From Streptomyces sp. NBC_01262 (GTDB lineage: Bacteria > Actinomycetota > Actinomycetes > Streptomycetales > Streptomycetaceae), in assembly GCF_036226365.1 (NCBI RefSeq), contig NZ_CP108462.1:9532501-9596500 (forward strand): DNA of 64,000 bases, given 5' to 3'. Below, one piece after another: positions 8,301 to 16,270 of this stretch; the first letter of the stretch is position 1, and each line of letters opens with the position of its first letter. A model generated the notes under the pieces. It was not told where the DNA came from, did not search any database, and was given only the letters and a program-made list of their open reading frames with translations. A program made the position numbers and the translations under genes.

Positions 8301-9539
8301 TTGATCTACTGCGGCATCGACTGGGCCGAACGCACGCACGACGTCGCCCTGGTCGACGACAGCGGCCAGTTACTGGCCAAACGGCACATCACCGACGACG
8401 CGGGCGGCTACAAGATCCTGCTGGATTTGCTTGCCGAATACGGCGACACCGAGGAGAGCCCGATCCCGGTCGCGATCGAGACCTCCCGCGGCCTGGTCGT
8501 CGCCGTGCTGCGGACGGGCAAGAGGCAGGTGTTCGCGATCAACCCGATGGCCGCTGCCCGCTACCGCGACCGGCACTCCGTCTCCGGCAAGAAGTCCGAC
8601 CCCGGAGACGCTCTGGTCCTGGCCAACATCCTGCGCACCGACATGTATGCCCACCGGCCGTTGCCTCAGGACAGCGACGTGGCCCGCGCGGTCGCCGTCC
8701 TTGCCAGGGCTCAGCAGGACGCGACGTGGAACCGGCAGCAGATCTCCAACCAGCTCCGGTCGCTGCTGCGGGAGTACTACCCGGCCGCGCTGGCCGCCTT
8801 CGAGTCCTGGAAGAACGGTTTGTGCCGCCGGGAGGCGCACGAACTCCTCAAGGCGGCTCCGACACCGGCGCGGGCCTCGCGGCTGACGCGCACGCAGCTG
8901 CAGGCCGCGCTCAAGCGCGCCGGCCGCCAGCGCGGCATCGAAGCCGAGATCGACCGGCTCCGGGAGATCTTCCGTTCCGACTGGGCGCACCAGCCATCGC
9001 TGGTGGAGAACGCGCTTGGCAAACAGATGCTCGCGCTCCTGGTCCAGCTGGTGGCCGCCTGCACCGCCGCCGACAATCTGGCCGAGGCGGTGGAGGAAGC
9101 TTTCCCTCAGCACCCGGACGCTGAGATCATCCTCAGCTTCCCCGGACTCGGCATCCAGCTCGGTGCCCGGGTGCTCGCCGAGATCGGAGACGACCGCACC
9201 AGGTTCGCCGACGCCCGCGGCCTGAAGGCCTATGCCGGCGCCTCACCCGTCACGAGGGCTTCCGGCAAGAAGTCGAGTATCACCCGCCGGTGGGTGAAGA
9301 ACGACCGCCTCAACCACGCCGGCTACCTCTGGGCCTTTTCCGCCATCACCGCCTCTCCCGGCGCCAAAGCCCACTACAGGCGGCGCCGCGACGACCACCG
9401 GGACTGGCACGCCGCAGCCCAGCGCAACCTCTTCAACCGGATGCTCGGACAGCTCTACCACTGCCTCCAGCATGGACGGCTCTACGACGAAGCGGTGGCC
9501 TTCCCGGCGGAAGCCCAGGCAACGATGCAGGCGGCATAA
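8301..9539 (+). CDS. IS110-family recombinase (transposase)
   Basis: The product is 412 residues and looks intact. I chose the TTG at 8301 because GGAGGGG lies 7-8 bp upstream; an ATG at 8286 would add five residues. The N-terminal RuvC-like DEDD domain shows IYCGIDWAE, VAIETSRG and KKSDPGDALVLANI. The C-terminal transposase_20 domain shows ILSFPGLGIQLGARVLAEIG, LKAYAGASPVTRASGKKSS (with the likely catalytic Ser) and LFNRMLGQLYHCLQ. It contains a rare TTA codon near residue 24 (GQLLAKR), so translation may depend on the bldA tRNA. IS110 elements lack classical TIRs, so the ends are not marked. Confidence 0.9.
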   Translation: MIYCGIDWAERTHDVALVDDSGQLLAKRHITDDAGGYKILLDLLAEYGDTEESPIPVAIETSRGLVVAVLRTGKRQVFAINPMAAARYRDRHSVSGKKSDPGDALVLANILRTDMYAHRPLPQDSDVARAVAVLARAQQDATWNRQQISNQLRSLLREYYPAALAAFESWKNGLCRREAHELLKAAPTPARASRLTRTQLQAALKRAGRQRGIEAEIDRLREIFRSDWAHQPSLVENALGKQMLALLVQLVAACTAADNLAEAVEEAFPQHPDAEIILSFPGLGIQLGARVLAEIGDDRTRFADARGLKAYAGASPVTRASGKKSSITRRWVKNDRLNHAGYLWAFSAITASPGAKAHYRRRRDDHRDWHAAAQRNLFNRMLGQLYHCLQHGRLYDEAVAFPAEAQATMQAA

Positions 9540-9591
9540 GCGAAGGCCCAAGAACATCGCGGGCTACGGCAGCGGGGTTAAGCTCCCGCGC

Positions 9592-9999
9592 ATGAGCAGC
9601 GAGCCTCCCAACGCCAGACGGCTCCTCGGTGAGTTCCGGGAGCTGGAGCATGGCCGGCCTGACGGGCCTTCGCTTCGCGCTGCGGTGCGTGACCAGGCAG
9701 GCCCGGACGAGCTCCGACTCGCGCACTACCTGCGCTCGGGGGCGGTCCTCGCAGCCACTGGGTCCCGCGTCCACGACGTCCTAAGCCCAGACCAGGAGCC
9801 GATCGACGGGCTCCGCCTGCACACCGACGGCCAGTGGTTCTGGTACTCGGACCTCGCCCACTACGTCGAGCAGTACCACGTCGCGCTCGACGAACACTTT
9901 GCCCAGCACGCACGAGACCAGGACTTCGTTCCACCCCAGCTGTCTACTACCGACCTCATCAAGATCGAGCAGACCCTGTTCGATAACGAAGACTCCTGA
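9592..9999 (+). CDS. Hypothetical protein, 135 residues
   Basis: The ATG at 9592 follows the IS110 gene by 52 bp. The product starts MSSEPPNARRLLGEFRELEH, has a central LHTDGQWFWYSDLAHYVEQY and ends acidic (IEQTLFDNEDS). It looks like a small soluble protein; the WFWYSDLAHYVE segment resembles Streptomyces proteins of unknown function found near mobile elements. No signal peptide or catalytic motif. A similar arrangement (small gene right after an IS110 tail) occurs at 14086. Function unknown. Confidence 0.55.
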   Translation: MSSEPPNARRLLGEFRELEHGRPDGPSLRAAVRDQAGPDELRLAHYLRSGAVLAATGSRVHDVLSPDQEPIDGLRLHTDGQWFWYSDLAHYVEQYHVALDEHFAQHARDQDFVPPQLSTTDLIKIEQTLFDNEDS

Positions 10000-10055
10000 C
10001 TCCGGCGCACTTGACGAGCTAGGCGCCTGAGGTGTCTATGCGGTCACAGCACTAG

Positions 10056-11484
10056 TAGGGCTCCGTTAGGTCTTCCCGATCATGTTCGGTCGGAGCATGT
10101 TGGTGGGATGGACATGCGGCAGGTTGAGGGCCTGCGGGCGGAGTTATCGGGGTTCGTGGCGGATGTGTTCGCGTCGGTGCCGCGGGCGGGATCAGCGGGC
10201 GAAGGGCGACTGCTATCTGCGGGGGCTAATGCTGGACGGGCGGCGCAAGTCGATCCAGCCGATGGCGGAGCGGCTGCCGGACGGCAACGAGCAGAACCTG
10301 CAGCAGTTCGTGAACCAGCCCACCTGGGATCCGGTGCCGGTGCGGCGGCGGATCGCGGAGCGGATGATCCCGCTGATCGGCCCGGAGGCCTGGGCGGTCG
10401 ATGACGTGTCGTTCCCCAAGGACGGCCGGATGTCGGTGGCGGTTGCGCACCAGTACTGCGGGGCGTTGGGCAAGCAGGCCAACTGCCAGGTCGCGGTGAG
10501 CGTGCACGCGGTCACCGACACCGCGTCCTGCCCGCTGCAGTGGCGTCTGTTCGTCAACGAGGACTGGGCCGCCGATACCGAGCGGCGCCGCAGGACCGGG
10601 GTGCCCGAGGAGATCGGGCATCGCGAGAAGTGGCGGCTGGCGTTGGACGTCATCGACGAGCTGGCCGGATGGGGCCTGGTCCCGCCGATCCTGGTGGCCG
10701 ACGCCGGCTACGGCCAGAACGCAGACTTCCGGGACGCAATAGACAGCCGGGGCATCGGCTATGTCGTCGCCGTCCGTTCAGACGTGACCGTCCACCCGCA
10801 CGACGCGGTGCCCACCGCCCCGCCGTGGTCCGGCAACGGCCGCCGGCCCCAGCCCCGCTACCGGCAGACGCCGCTGGCGGTGGCCGCCCTGGCCGCCGGC
10901 AATCCACGGCGGGCCTTGACCCCGGTCACCTGGCGTGAAGGCTCACGGGGACCGATGCGCTCGCACTTCCTGGCCCTGCGCGTGCGGCCGACCGGGGTCA
11001 AGTCCGGCCGCCTGGCCCAGGCCGCCGCCACAGCGCGCGACGGCCACTGGGACGGAGTCCTGCCCGAGGTCACGCTGCTGGCCGAATGGCCCGCCGGAGC
11101 CGAAGCACTCACCGGCTACTGGCTGTCCAACCTGCCCGAGGATACCCCGGTCGCCGAGCTGGTCCGCCTGGCGAAGATCCGCTGGCGTATCGAGTACGAC
11201 TGCCGGGAACTCAAGCACGGACTCGGGCTGGACCACTTCGAGGGCCGCTCCTGGAACGGCTGGCACCACCACGTCACCCTGGTCACCGCCGCCCACGCCT
11301 TCCTCACCGAACACCGGCTCTCCCCAAAAGCCCGCACACCGGCCTCACGCTCTACCAAGTCCTGGACGCCCTCCAGACCCTGCTGAACTGCTGGACCGGC
11401 ACCTGCACCACCTGCCACCGCCCCTTGCCCAGACGAACCGGCAGACACCACTCACCAAGTCCAGACCGACCTAACGGAGTCCTA
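10056..11484. mobile_element. IS701-family element, 1429 bp, with TIRs and CTAG target duplication
   Basis: The left end TAGGGCTCCGTTAGGTC (10056-) and the right end, read inward as TAGGACTCCGTTAGGTC (11484-), match with one mismatch. Both are flanked by CTAG (10052-10055 and 11485-11488), which fits the YTAR target preference of IS701. The boundaries are therefore well supported. Confidence 0.9.
10108..11484 (+). pseudogene. IS701-family transposase broken by two frameshifts
   Basis: The start reads MDMRQVEGLRAELSGFVADV in one frame. After FASVPRA an extra G near 10189 shifts it to DQRAKGDCYLRGLMLDGRRK. The body is a DDE transposase: WAVDDVSFPKDG, ILVADAGYGQNADF and WRIEYDCRELKHGLGLDHFE. 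A second shift near 11330 moves the tail to TGLTLYQVLDALQTLLNCW. The normal stop is lost, so the frame would run past the right TIR. An intact copy elsewhere would be needed for mobility. Confidence 0.8.
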
Positions 11485-11587
11485 CTAGTGCCGCATCAGG
11501 CAACGTTCGCCCCGTCGTGCGCGGGCTGAGTCGCTGCGGCGTTTACGGGGGGCATCGGTGTGTCTGGGGCCTCGGATAGGCTCAAGC

Positions 11588-11971
11588 ATGCGATCTCGAA
11601 CAGGCGGCATGTGGTGGGGGACCACGATCGAAGCGCCTGATCCCAGCGGCTTGGCGAGGTTCTATGCCGAGCTCCTCGATTGGCACATCGGGCACGAAGA
11701 GCCGGGAACGGCCATCGTGGCCGCTTCCCCGCAAGGGCCGTTCTTCGTGTTCCAGCAGGCGGAGGGCTATCGGGCTCCGGTGTGGCCGCCGGCCAACGGT
11801 GACCAGCGCCCGATGATGCACTTCGACTTCCAGGTCGGCGACCTGGACTCGGCGGTCGCCGAGGCGGTCGCCCTGGGCGCCATCATGGCGGAGTTCCAAC
11901 CGCAGGAAAATGTACGAGTGCTCTTCGACCCTGCTGGACACCCCTTCTGCCTGTGTCGCGACGACAATTAG
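11588..11971 (+). CDS. VOC (glyoxalase/bleomycin-resistance) family protein
   Basis: The product is 127 residues from the ATG at 11588. It shows the VOC fold signature: TIEAPDPSGLARFYAELLDW at the start, HFDFQVGDLDSAVAEAVALG in the middle and VLFDPAGHPFCL at the end. Members include dioxygenases, isomerases and antibiotic-binding proteins; the sequence alone does not show which. The metal-ligand pattern is incomplete, which is common in the sub-family of small uncharacterised VOC proteins. Related GC(A/G)ACGTT(T/C)GCC motifs flank it at about 11497 and 11975. Confidence 0.8.
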   Translation: MRSRTGGMWWGTTIEAPDPSGLARFYAELLDWHIGHEEPGTAIVAASPQGPFFVFQQAEGYRAPVWPPANGDQRPMMHFDFQVGDLDSAVAEAVALGAIMAEFQPQENVRVLFDPAGHPFCLCRDDN

Positions 11972-12059
11972 TCAGGCGACGTTTGCCCTGCTGACGACTT
12001 CGTGCAGGCGTTCGTCGGCGGCGTGTTTGTTCCGCCAGACATCCGATGCGGTTGATCTG

Positions 12060-12187
12060 TCAAGCGGCCTCAGCGATGTCGGGTGTCGTGGGGGTGGGGA
12101 AGGCGATTGCCTCGTTGTAGTCGGTGCGGTGGGTGAGGCAGTGGTGGAGGCAGCCGAGCATGCGGTTGAAGCAATGCCACGAAGTTA
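12060..12187 (-). pseudogene. IS110-family transposase, C-terminal scrap A
   Basis: Read on the minus strand the frame is WHCFNRMLGCLHHCLTHRT, DYNEAIAFPTP and a stop at 12060-12062. This is the end of an IS110-type transposase (compare FNRMLGQLYHCLQ of the gene at 8301). The upstream part is replaced by the IS4-type element. Confidence 0.75.
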
Positions 12188-13792
12188 GTGCTGCGGCCGC
12201 CAAGTCAAGTCGGGCGGCTGTCTGTGGGCAGTAGGCATTCGGGGGCGAGCTTGTAGGTCGCGTTCGCGATCTTTTTTGAGGAGTCCTTCCCGTGTCCAGC
12301 GGCCCAGCTGGACGCAGAAGCTGTCGTAGTGGGTGAGGTTGAGGGCTGTAGCCAGCTCGCGTGCGTGCCAGGGCCGGTGAGGTGAGGTTCGCATGTGCTG
12401 GAGGACTTGGTTGCGTTGACCGCTGCGGCCCTGTCCTGCGGAGGATGTGGGTTGGGTGCGGATCTCGACGGTGAGGCTGGTGACGTTCTGGCTGGTCAGG
12501 GGGTGCTCACTGGTCGGGTTTGCCGGATAGCGCGAGGTCGGGCTCTTGACCTTGCGGGCGCTGGTGCGTGCGCGTCTGGGCGGCAGCAGAGCTGACTGGA
12601 CCGCAGTGGAAATGCCGCTCGTCGTGAGATCCGCCGGGGTAGGCAGTACATGGTCTGCGCGGATCACCTGGTCGCGGGCGGCTTGGAGGGCGACGGTGAA
12701 GCTTGCCCGGTCCGGGTCGGCCCCGGGGACGGACTCGACGGCCTCGGTCATTGCCATGCGGAGCACCTGGTAGAGAGTGAGCAGAGCCCACACCTCCTGC
12801 TTGAGTCCGCGCGGATCTTGGGACCGCAGGACACGTCCGGTCAGCAGGGTGTGCCGCAGTGAGTAGAAGGCAGACTCGATCTCCCAGCGTTCGTGGTAAA
12901 GGCGGATCAGGGCCTCGGCGAGGTCGTGGCGGTGGTCCAAGAGAGTCGTCGCTAGTCGGTAGCGGCCAGTGATGCGCTGTCTGTTGCTGGTGGTGAGAGT
13001 GATGTCGGCTTCGATGATGCGGACACGCAGGCCGCGGAAGCGGGTGGGGTAGGAGCCGTCGGGGAGGACTGCCAGCACTGCGGGGCGCCGGTGTGCGCAC
13101 AGCCGGACCAGGAACTGAGAGCCGGTGTCGGCGACGGCGCGTAAGAAGTCGTCGCCGTCGAATGCCCGGTCTGCCAGCAGGAGCATCTGCGGTGTCAGCC
13201 GGGGCAGTAGCCCGGTCGCCTGGACGGTCTCCCCGTTCTCGGACGGGCCGAAGACCGCGCCGAGCAGGCCCCGGGTCCCGGTCTCGCACAGGACGGTCAG
13301 CCTCAAAGCGGGGTAGCCCGACATGCCCCAGTGGTGCCGAACTTTGCCCAGCAGAGCTCGAATGCGTGGCAGATCAGGAGCTTTCAGGGAACTGCAGCCG
13401 TCGAACGCTACGGTCCGCCAGCGCCGGTAGCAGACACCGGGCGTCGACGGCCGTGCCAGCGGCACCGCCAGAATGTCGAACAGAGCTTCTAGCGGTTCCG
13501 GCCCCAGACGCCGACGTAGCTGCCGCAGCGCAGCTTCCGAAGGACTGCAGTGGTCGATGCCCGACAGGCCGGCCACGAGCTTGTCCCACACACGTCGGTA
13601 TCCCAGGGTCGGGAACAGGCCCAGGGCTAGAACGAAGTAGATCCCGACCCGGGACGGGAGCGTACGCACGCGGGCCTGAACGGTCTTGGTCTCTTCGAGG
13701 ACGCCATCAACGAGTTCGAAGGGTATGTGCTGAGTCAGCCCGCCAAGGTGGCCCGGCGCGAAGGCACCTGTCGCGACGGTGGTAGTACGCAT
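12185..13792 (-). CDS. IS4-family transposase
   Basis: The product is 535 residues from the ATG at 13792. It has the IS4 N-terminal domain (RVRTLPSRVGIYFVLALGLF) and a DDE core: TVAFDGCSSLKAPD, LLLADRAFDGDDF and the YREK-type motif YHERWEIESAFYSLRH. The last residues (DLTWRPQH) are encoded by the terminal repeat itself, and the TAA stop (12185-12187) lies just outside the repeat, in flanking DNA. It appears intact and could be active. Confidence 0.9.
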   Translation of the reverse strand: MRTTTVATGAFAPGHLGGLTQHIPFELVDGVLEETKTVQARVRTLPSRVGIYFVLALGLFPTLGYRRVWDKLVAGLSGIDHCSPSEAALRQLRRRLGPEPLEALFDILAVPLARPSTPGVCYRRWRTVAFDGCSSLKAPDLPRIRALLGKVRHHWGMSGYPALRLTVLCETGTRGLLGAVFGPSENGETVQATGLLPRLTPQMLLLADRAFDGDDFLRAVADTGSQFLVRLCAHRRPAVLAVLPDGSYPTRFRGLRVRIIEADITLTTSNRQRITGRYRLATTLLDHRHDLAEALIRLYHERWEIESAFYSLRHTLLTGRVLRSQDPRGLKQEVWALLTLYQVLRMAMTEAVESVPGADPDRASFTVALQAARDQVIRADHVLPTPADLTTSGISTAVQSALLPPRRARTSARKVKSPTSRYPANPTSEHPLTSQNVTSLTVEIRTQPTSSAGQGRSGQRNQVLQHMRTSPHRPWHARELATALNLTHYDSFCVQLGRWTREGLLKKDRERDLQARPRMPTAHRQPPDLTWRPQH

Positions 13793-13934
13793 CAAGGTGC
13801 AAGTGGAAACCTGGCTCGACAACGGATCCCCTGGTCAAGAACGTCTTGGTCGACTTCCTCCTACCAGGGATCCGAGGCCTGCCCTGCCTGAACCACCCAT
13901 CCCTGTACCGGACTTGACTTGGCGGCCGCAGCAC
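12188..13934. mobile_element. IS4-family element, 1747 bp
   Basis: Perfect 24-bp terminal inverted repeats begin GTGCTGCGGCCGCCAAGTC at 12188 and, inverted, at 13934. No direct target duplication: the flanks are TTA on the left and ATT on the right. Both outer flanks are IS110 tails in opposite orientation that share 25 bp next to the element. Confidence 0.9.
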
Positions 13935-13948
13935 ATTCGTGGCATTGC

Positions 13949-14056
13949 TTCAACCGCATGATCGGCCAGCTCTACCACTGCCTCCAGAATCGGAAACTCT
14001 TCGACGAGCAATCTGCGTTCCCAGCACCGTCGCAGGCAGAGGAGGCGGCAGCCTGA
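13949..14056 (+). pseudogene. IS110-family transposase, C-terminal scrap B
   Basis: The frame reads FNRMIGQLYHCLQNRKLFDE, then QSAFPAPSQAEEAAA and a stop. It is the last ~35 residues of an IS110 transposase, cut at the same codon as scrap A at 12060-12187 but a different gene and in the opposite orientation. Confidence 0.8.
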
Positions 14057-14085
14057 ACAGCGAAGACACCTTGCTCACGCTGGCG

Positions 14086-14415
14086 ATGGAAGCTGATCAT
14101 TCACCCATGAGACCCGAAGTACAGGCGTTCGTCGCCGACGGCCCGCTCCCCGACTGGGACGCGAGCGAAGAGGAGATCGACAGGCGCGTCGAGCAACTCG
14201 AAGCGATTCCAAAGCCGGTCACGGGCGAGGAAGCCCGAGCGCTGGTCTCCTGCTTCGGCCCAGACGACTGCTACGGCGTCGCCGGGACCCTGCTGCACCT
14301 CATCGAGACCGGCCCAAACCCCGTCCTGACCACCGACCCCGGACCCCACGCCAACGAGTGGCACCGGCGGCTCTACAACCGCGCCGTGAACGGAGGGCTC
14401 ATCCCGAAAACTTGA
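14086..14415 (+). CDS. Hypothetical protein, 109 residues
   Basis: The ATG at 14086 gives MEADHSPMRPEVQAFVADGP, then DWDASEEEIDRRVEQLEAIP, ARALVSCFGPDDCYGVAGTL and a C-terminus NEWHRRLYNRAVNGGLIPKT. It is acidic and helical, with no transmembrane segment. It follows the IS110 tail closely, and TTG (14071) or ATG (14107) are alternative starts. Family unknown. Confidence 0.55.
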   Translation: MEADHSPMRPEVQAFVADGPLPDWDASEEEIDRRVEQLEAIPKPVTGEEARALVSCFGPDDCYGVAGTLLHLIETGPNPVLTTDPGPHANEWHRRLYNRAVNGGLIPKT

Positions 14416-14442
14416 CGGCTTAACACCGTGAGGTGTCTGCGC

Positions 14443-14457
14443 TGCGCAACGTGCGCA
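14443..14457. promoter_or_regulatory. TGCGCA repeat motif, site 1
   Basis: TGCGCAACGTGCGCA in the 90-bp gap between two convergent genes, with ATTGCGCAGCG about 30 bp on. It matches the motif at 16180, 17428 and 19087. Because no promoter is expected here, it may belong to a repeat family and not an operator. Confidence 0.35.
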
Positions 14458-14507
14458 GCCCGTCCGTGGCGACCGGGAGCCGATTGCGCAGCGCTTCCCG
14501 TCCAGCT

Positions 14508-15242
14508 CTACATCACGGAGTCGCATGACTCCGCTGCTTTCAGCTGAGGAGTACCGAGAACCCCTCCGCGCCTGATTCCGATCTTGATGATGTTCTTCAT
14601 CCAGGGGTCGGAGATGTCTCGTGCCTCCGTATGGGTTGCCAGTTGCTCCTCGGTACGTACCCACAGCTCACCATCACGATCGTTGAACATCAGGCCCTCA
14701 ACCGTCAGCCCCCGAGTCGGCGCCAAGGGAAACGCCCGGATGGAAAAGAACCGTAGATCTTCTGCGTTGAAAACCATCTCCGAGCACGGCGCCAGACTTG
14801 GCTCGGACAGCTCAAGCATCTTCCGGCCCTGACCGTTACCAGCCAAGTCCCCTTCCATCCAAACGATCAGGCGGTAGATCGGGTCTGGAGACCTGTTCAT
14901 GACATGTATGCGTAGCTCGTGTTTCGGCCCACGCGTGTCAGTCCAGAACGACACGCGCATCGCTTGCCCGCGCGACTCCTGCTCCGCGTCCTCCTGCGAT
15001 TGGTGAAGCTGGTCCGCCGAGACCCGGGCGTCGTAGTACGTGGCGATGCCGGTGAACGCCAGGCTCCCGACACCGGCGACGGCGGTAAACACCGCGCCTA
15101 TCACGACCCACGGGATCCGGCGCCACCAGCTCCGGGGCTGGTCCTCTACGGCAGCCCGGGCTCTGGCCCGCATCCGGTCCGGCCCCGGCCTCTGTCTCGC
15201 CAGCTTCAGCTGGCCCCGCCGCGTCTCATCTCTGTCTCTCAT
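14508..15242 (-). CDS. Single-pass membrane protein of unknown function
   Basis: The product is 244 residues. A basic N-terminal ~40 residues is followed by one transmembrane helix (WVVIGAVFTAVAGVGSLAFT, about residues 45-66). A ~170-residue soluble domain then begins with a charged helix (SADQLHQSQEDAEQESRG) and continues as beta-rich sequence (ELRIHVMNRSPDPIYRLIVW). Streptomyces encodes many proteins with this design near toxin-antitoxin and phage-defence genes, but I do not assign a role. It converges with the gene ending at 14415. Confidence 0.6.
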   Translation of the reverse strand: MRDRDETRRGQLKLARQRPGPDRMRARARAAVEDQPRSWWRRIPWVVIGAVFTAVAGVGSLAFTGIATYYDARVSADQLHQSQEDAEQESRGQAMRVSFWTDTRGPKHELRIHVMNRSPDPIYRLIVWMEGDLAGNGQGRKMLELSEPSLAPCSEMVFNAEDLRFFSIRAFPLAPTRGLTVEGLMFNDRDGELWVRTEEQLATHTEARDISDPWMKNIIKIGIRRGGVLGTPQLKAAESCDSVM

Positions 15243-15441
15243 GCACCGTCCTTCCCCACCTCGCGAGGCACACGTTCAGACCGTGCGGTCGCCGTCTCAT
15301 CCGATCTGATGGATACACGTCACAGAGGCTGAGGTCCCGAGTCCGTTGAGACTGAAAGAGCTCCTCCGCTGGACAGATGTTCAGTGAGATTCACGGCGTA
15401 GCAATTTCGGGGCTCGGCTGGCAGCCGTGGTTGGTTCAGCG

Positions 15442-15475
15442 GGGCTTCGGCTCCCCAATTGGGGAGCCGAAGCCC
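15442..15475. terminator. 34-bp perfect palindrome, terminator
   Basis: GGGCTTCGGCTCCCC, AATT, GGGGAGCCGAAGCCC. It lies 40 bp past the stop of the minus-strand toxin-like gene and is a strong candidate for its transcription terminator. Confidence 0.75.
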
Positions 15476-15515
15476 GAGACGCCATCCGTCGACGGTGGCC
15501 CCTGGATGCACCCCG

Positions 15516-15779
15516 CTACTGCACCCAGACGATGTCGAGCACGTAGAGGTGTGGGGGCTCGGTCCGGTTGATCCAGTAGATGACGGTGAGCGGGCCGATG
15601 CTGGCGGCCCGGAGGTCGACACCTTCGGGATCGGCAAGATCCCATTGCGGAAAGTGGAGCGGCGCGCGGGAGGCCAGCTCCAGGACGTCGCGTACGAGTT
15701 CCTGCACGGTGGGATCGAGCCCGCGGAGGTAGCCGGCGGCGGCGGGAGACAGGCGCGCGGGAAGCGGGCTGTCGCTCAC
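15516..15779 (-). CDS. ParE/RelE-like toxin candidate
   Basis: The product is 87 residues. The GTG at 15779 overlaps the stop of the upstream DUF6247 gene (GTGA), so the pair is translationally coupled. The sequence ends DLRAASIGPLTVIYWINRTE, then PHLYVLDIVWV, which has the strand pattern of small ParE/RelE-fold proteins; a helix LDPTVQELVRDVLELASRA precedes it. I infer toxin function from size, coupling, fold pattern and order; DUF6247 would be the antitoxin. A broken homologue is at 5030-5164. No catalytic residues can be asserted. Confidence 0.65.
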   Translation of the reverse strand: MSDSPLPARLSPAAAGYLRGLDPTVQELVRDVLELASRAPLHFPQWDLADPEGVDLRAASIGPLTVIYWINRTEPPHLYVLDIVWVQ

Positions 15780-16075
15780 CGGCGAGGGCCAAGGACGTCT
15801 TCGAGGGGGATGCCGTCGGTGGAATCGCATCCGCCCGCGAAGAACGCGTCGACGGCCGGCTCAGTGTCCAAGCGGCGCTGCCAGGTCGCGATCGTGTCGT
15901 ACACCTGGGTCAGGGTCAGGGTCTCGCGCGCGGTATCCAGGGCCTGCGCCCACTCGCGGTCCCAGGCCGGCAGCCACCGGTCCGCGCGCCGGGAGGCGGC
16001 GATGCGATTGCGCAGCTGGGCACCCGCAGTGGGGGAGGGCGGGGGAGTGGGGGAGTCGAGCGGCTGCGCGGTCAT
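15776..16075 (-). CDS. DUF6247 family protein, antitoxin candidate
   Basis: The product is 99 residues. The ATG at 16075 has AAGGAGG 8 bp upstream. The family pattern is visible: RNRIAASRRADRWLPAWDRE, WAQALDTARETLTLTQVYDT, IATWQRRL and a C-terminus DSTDGIPLEDVLG. The first 20 residues are Pro/Ser/Thr-rich. It is the first gene of a two-gene unit with the ParE-like gene. A TGCGCAATGTGCGCAA element about 105 bp upstream of the start is a candidate operator. Confidence 0.75.
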   Translation of the reverse strand: MTAQPLDSPTPPPSPTAGAQLRNRIAASRRADRWLPAWDREWAQALDTARETLTLTQVYDTIATWQRRLDTEPAVDAFFAGGCDSTDGIPLEDVLGPRR

Positions 16076-16179
16076 CGGCACTGCCTCCTTCGGGCCTGCG
16101 CAATACGGTACGCCGGATAGGCCGGTCATCGGGTAGGGACGGACAGCCCAGTGATCGGTATTGGAGCCTTGACCTGCGA

Positions 16180-16195
16180 TGCGCAATGTGCGCAA
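16180..16195. promoter_or_regulatory. TGCGCA repeat motif, site 2
   Basis: ACCTGCGATGCGCAATGTGC followed by GCAA, identical to the element at 17428. It is upstream of the DUF6247/toxin pair and just beyond the end of the ADP-ribosylglycohydrolase gene. Confidence 0.45.
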
Positions 16196-16270
16196 TGATC
16201 GGGCCACCGACATGTCCCCTGAATGCGCAGCCTGTCGCAGTAGCGGCGGTGGGCCGGGGCCCACCGCCGG

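Noticed and set aside
13779..13961. Plus-strand 60-codon frame inside the IS4 right end
   Set aside because: It only reads through the terminal repeat (D-L-T-W-R-P-Q-H again by palindromy) into flanking DNA.
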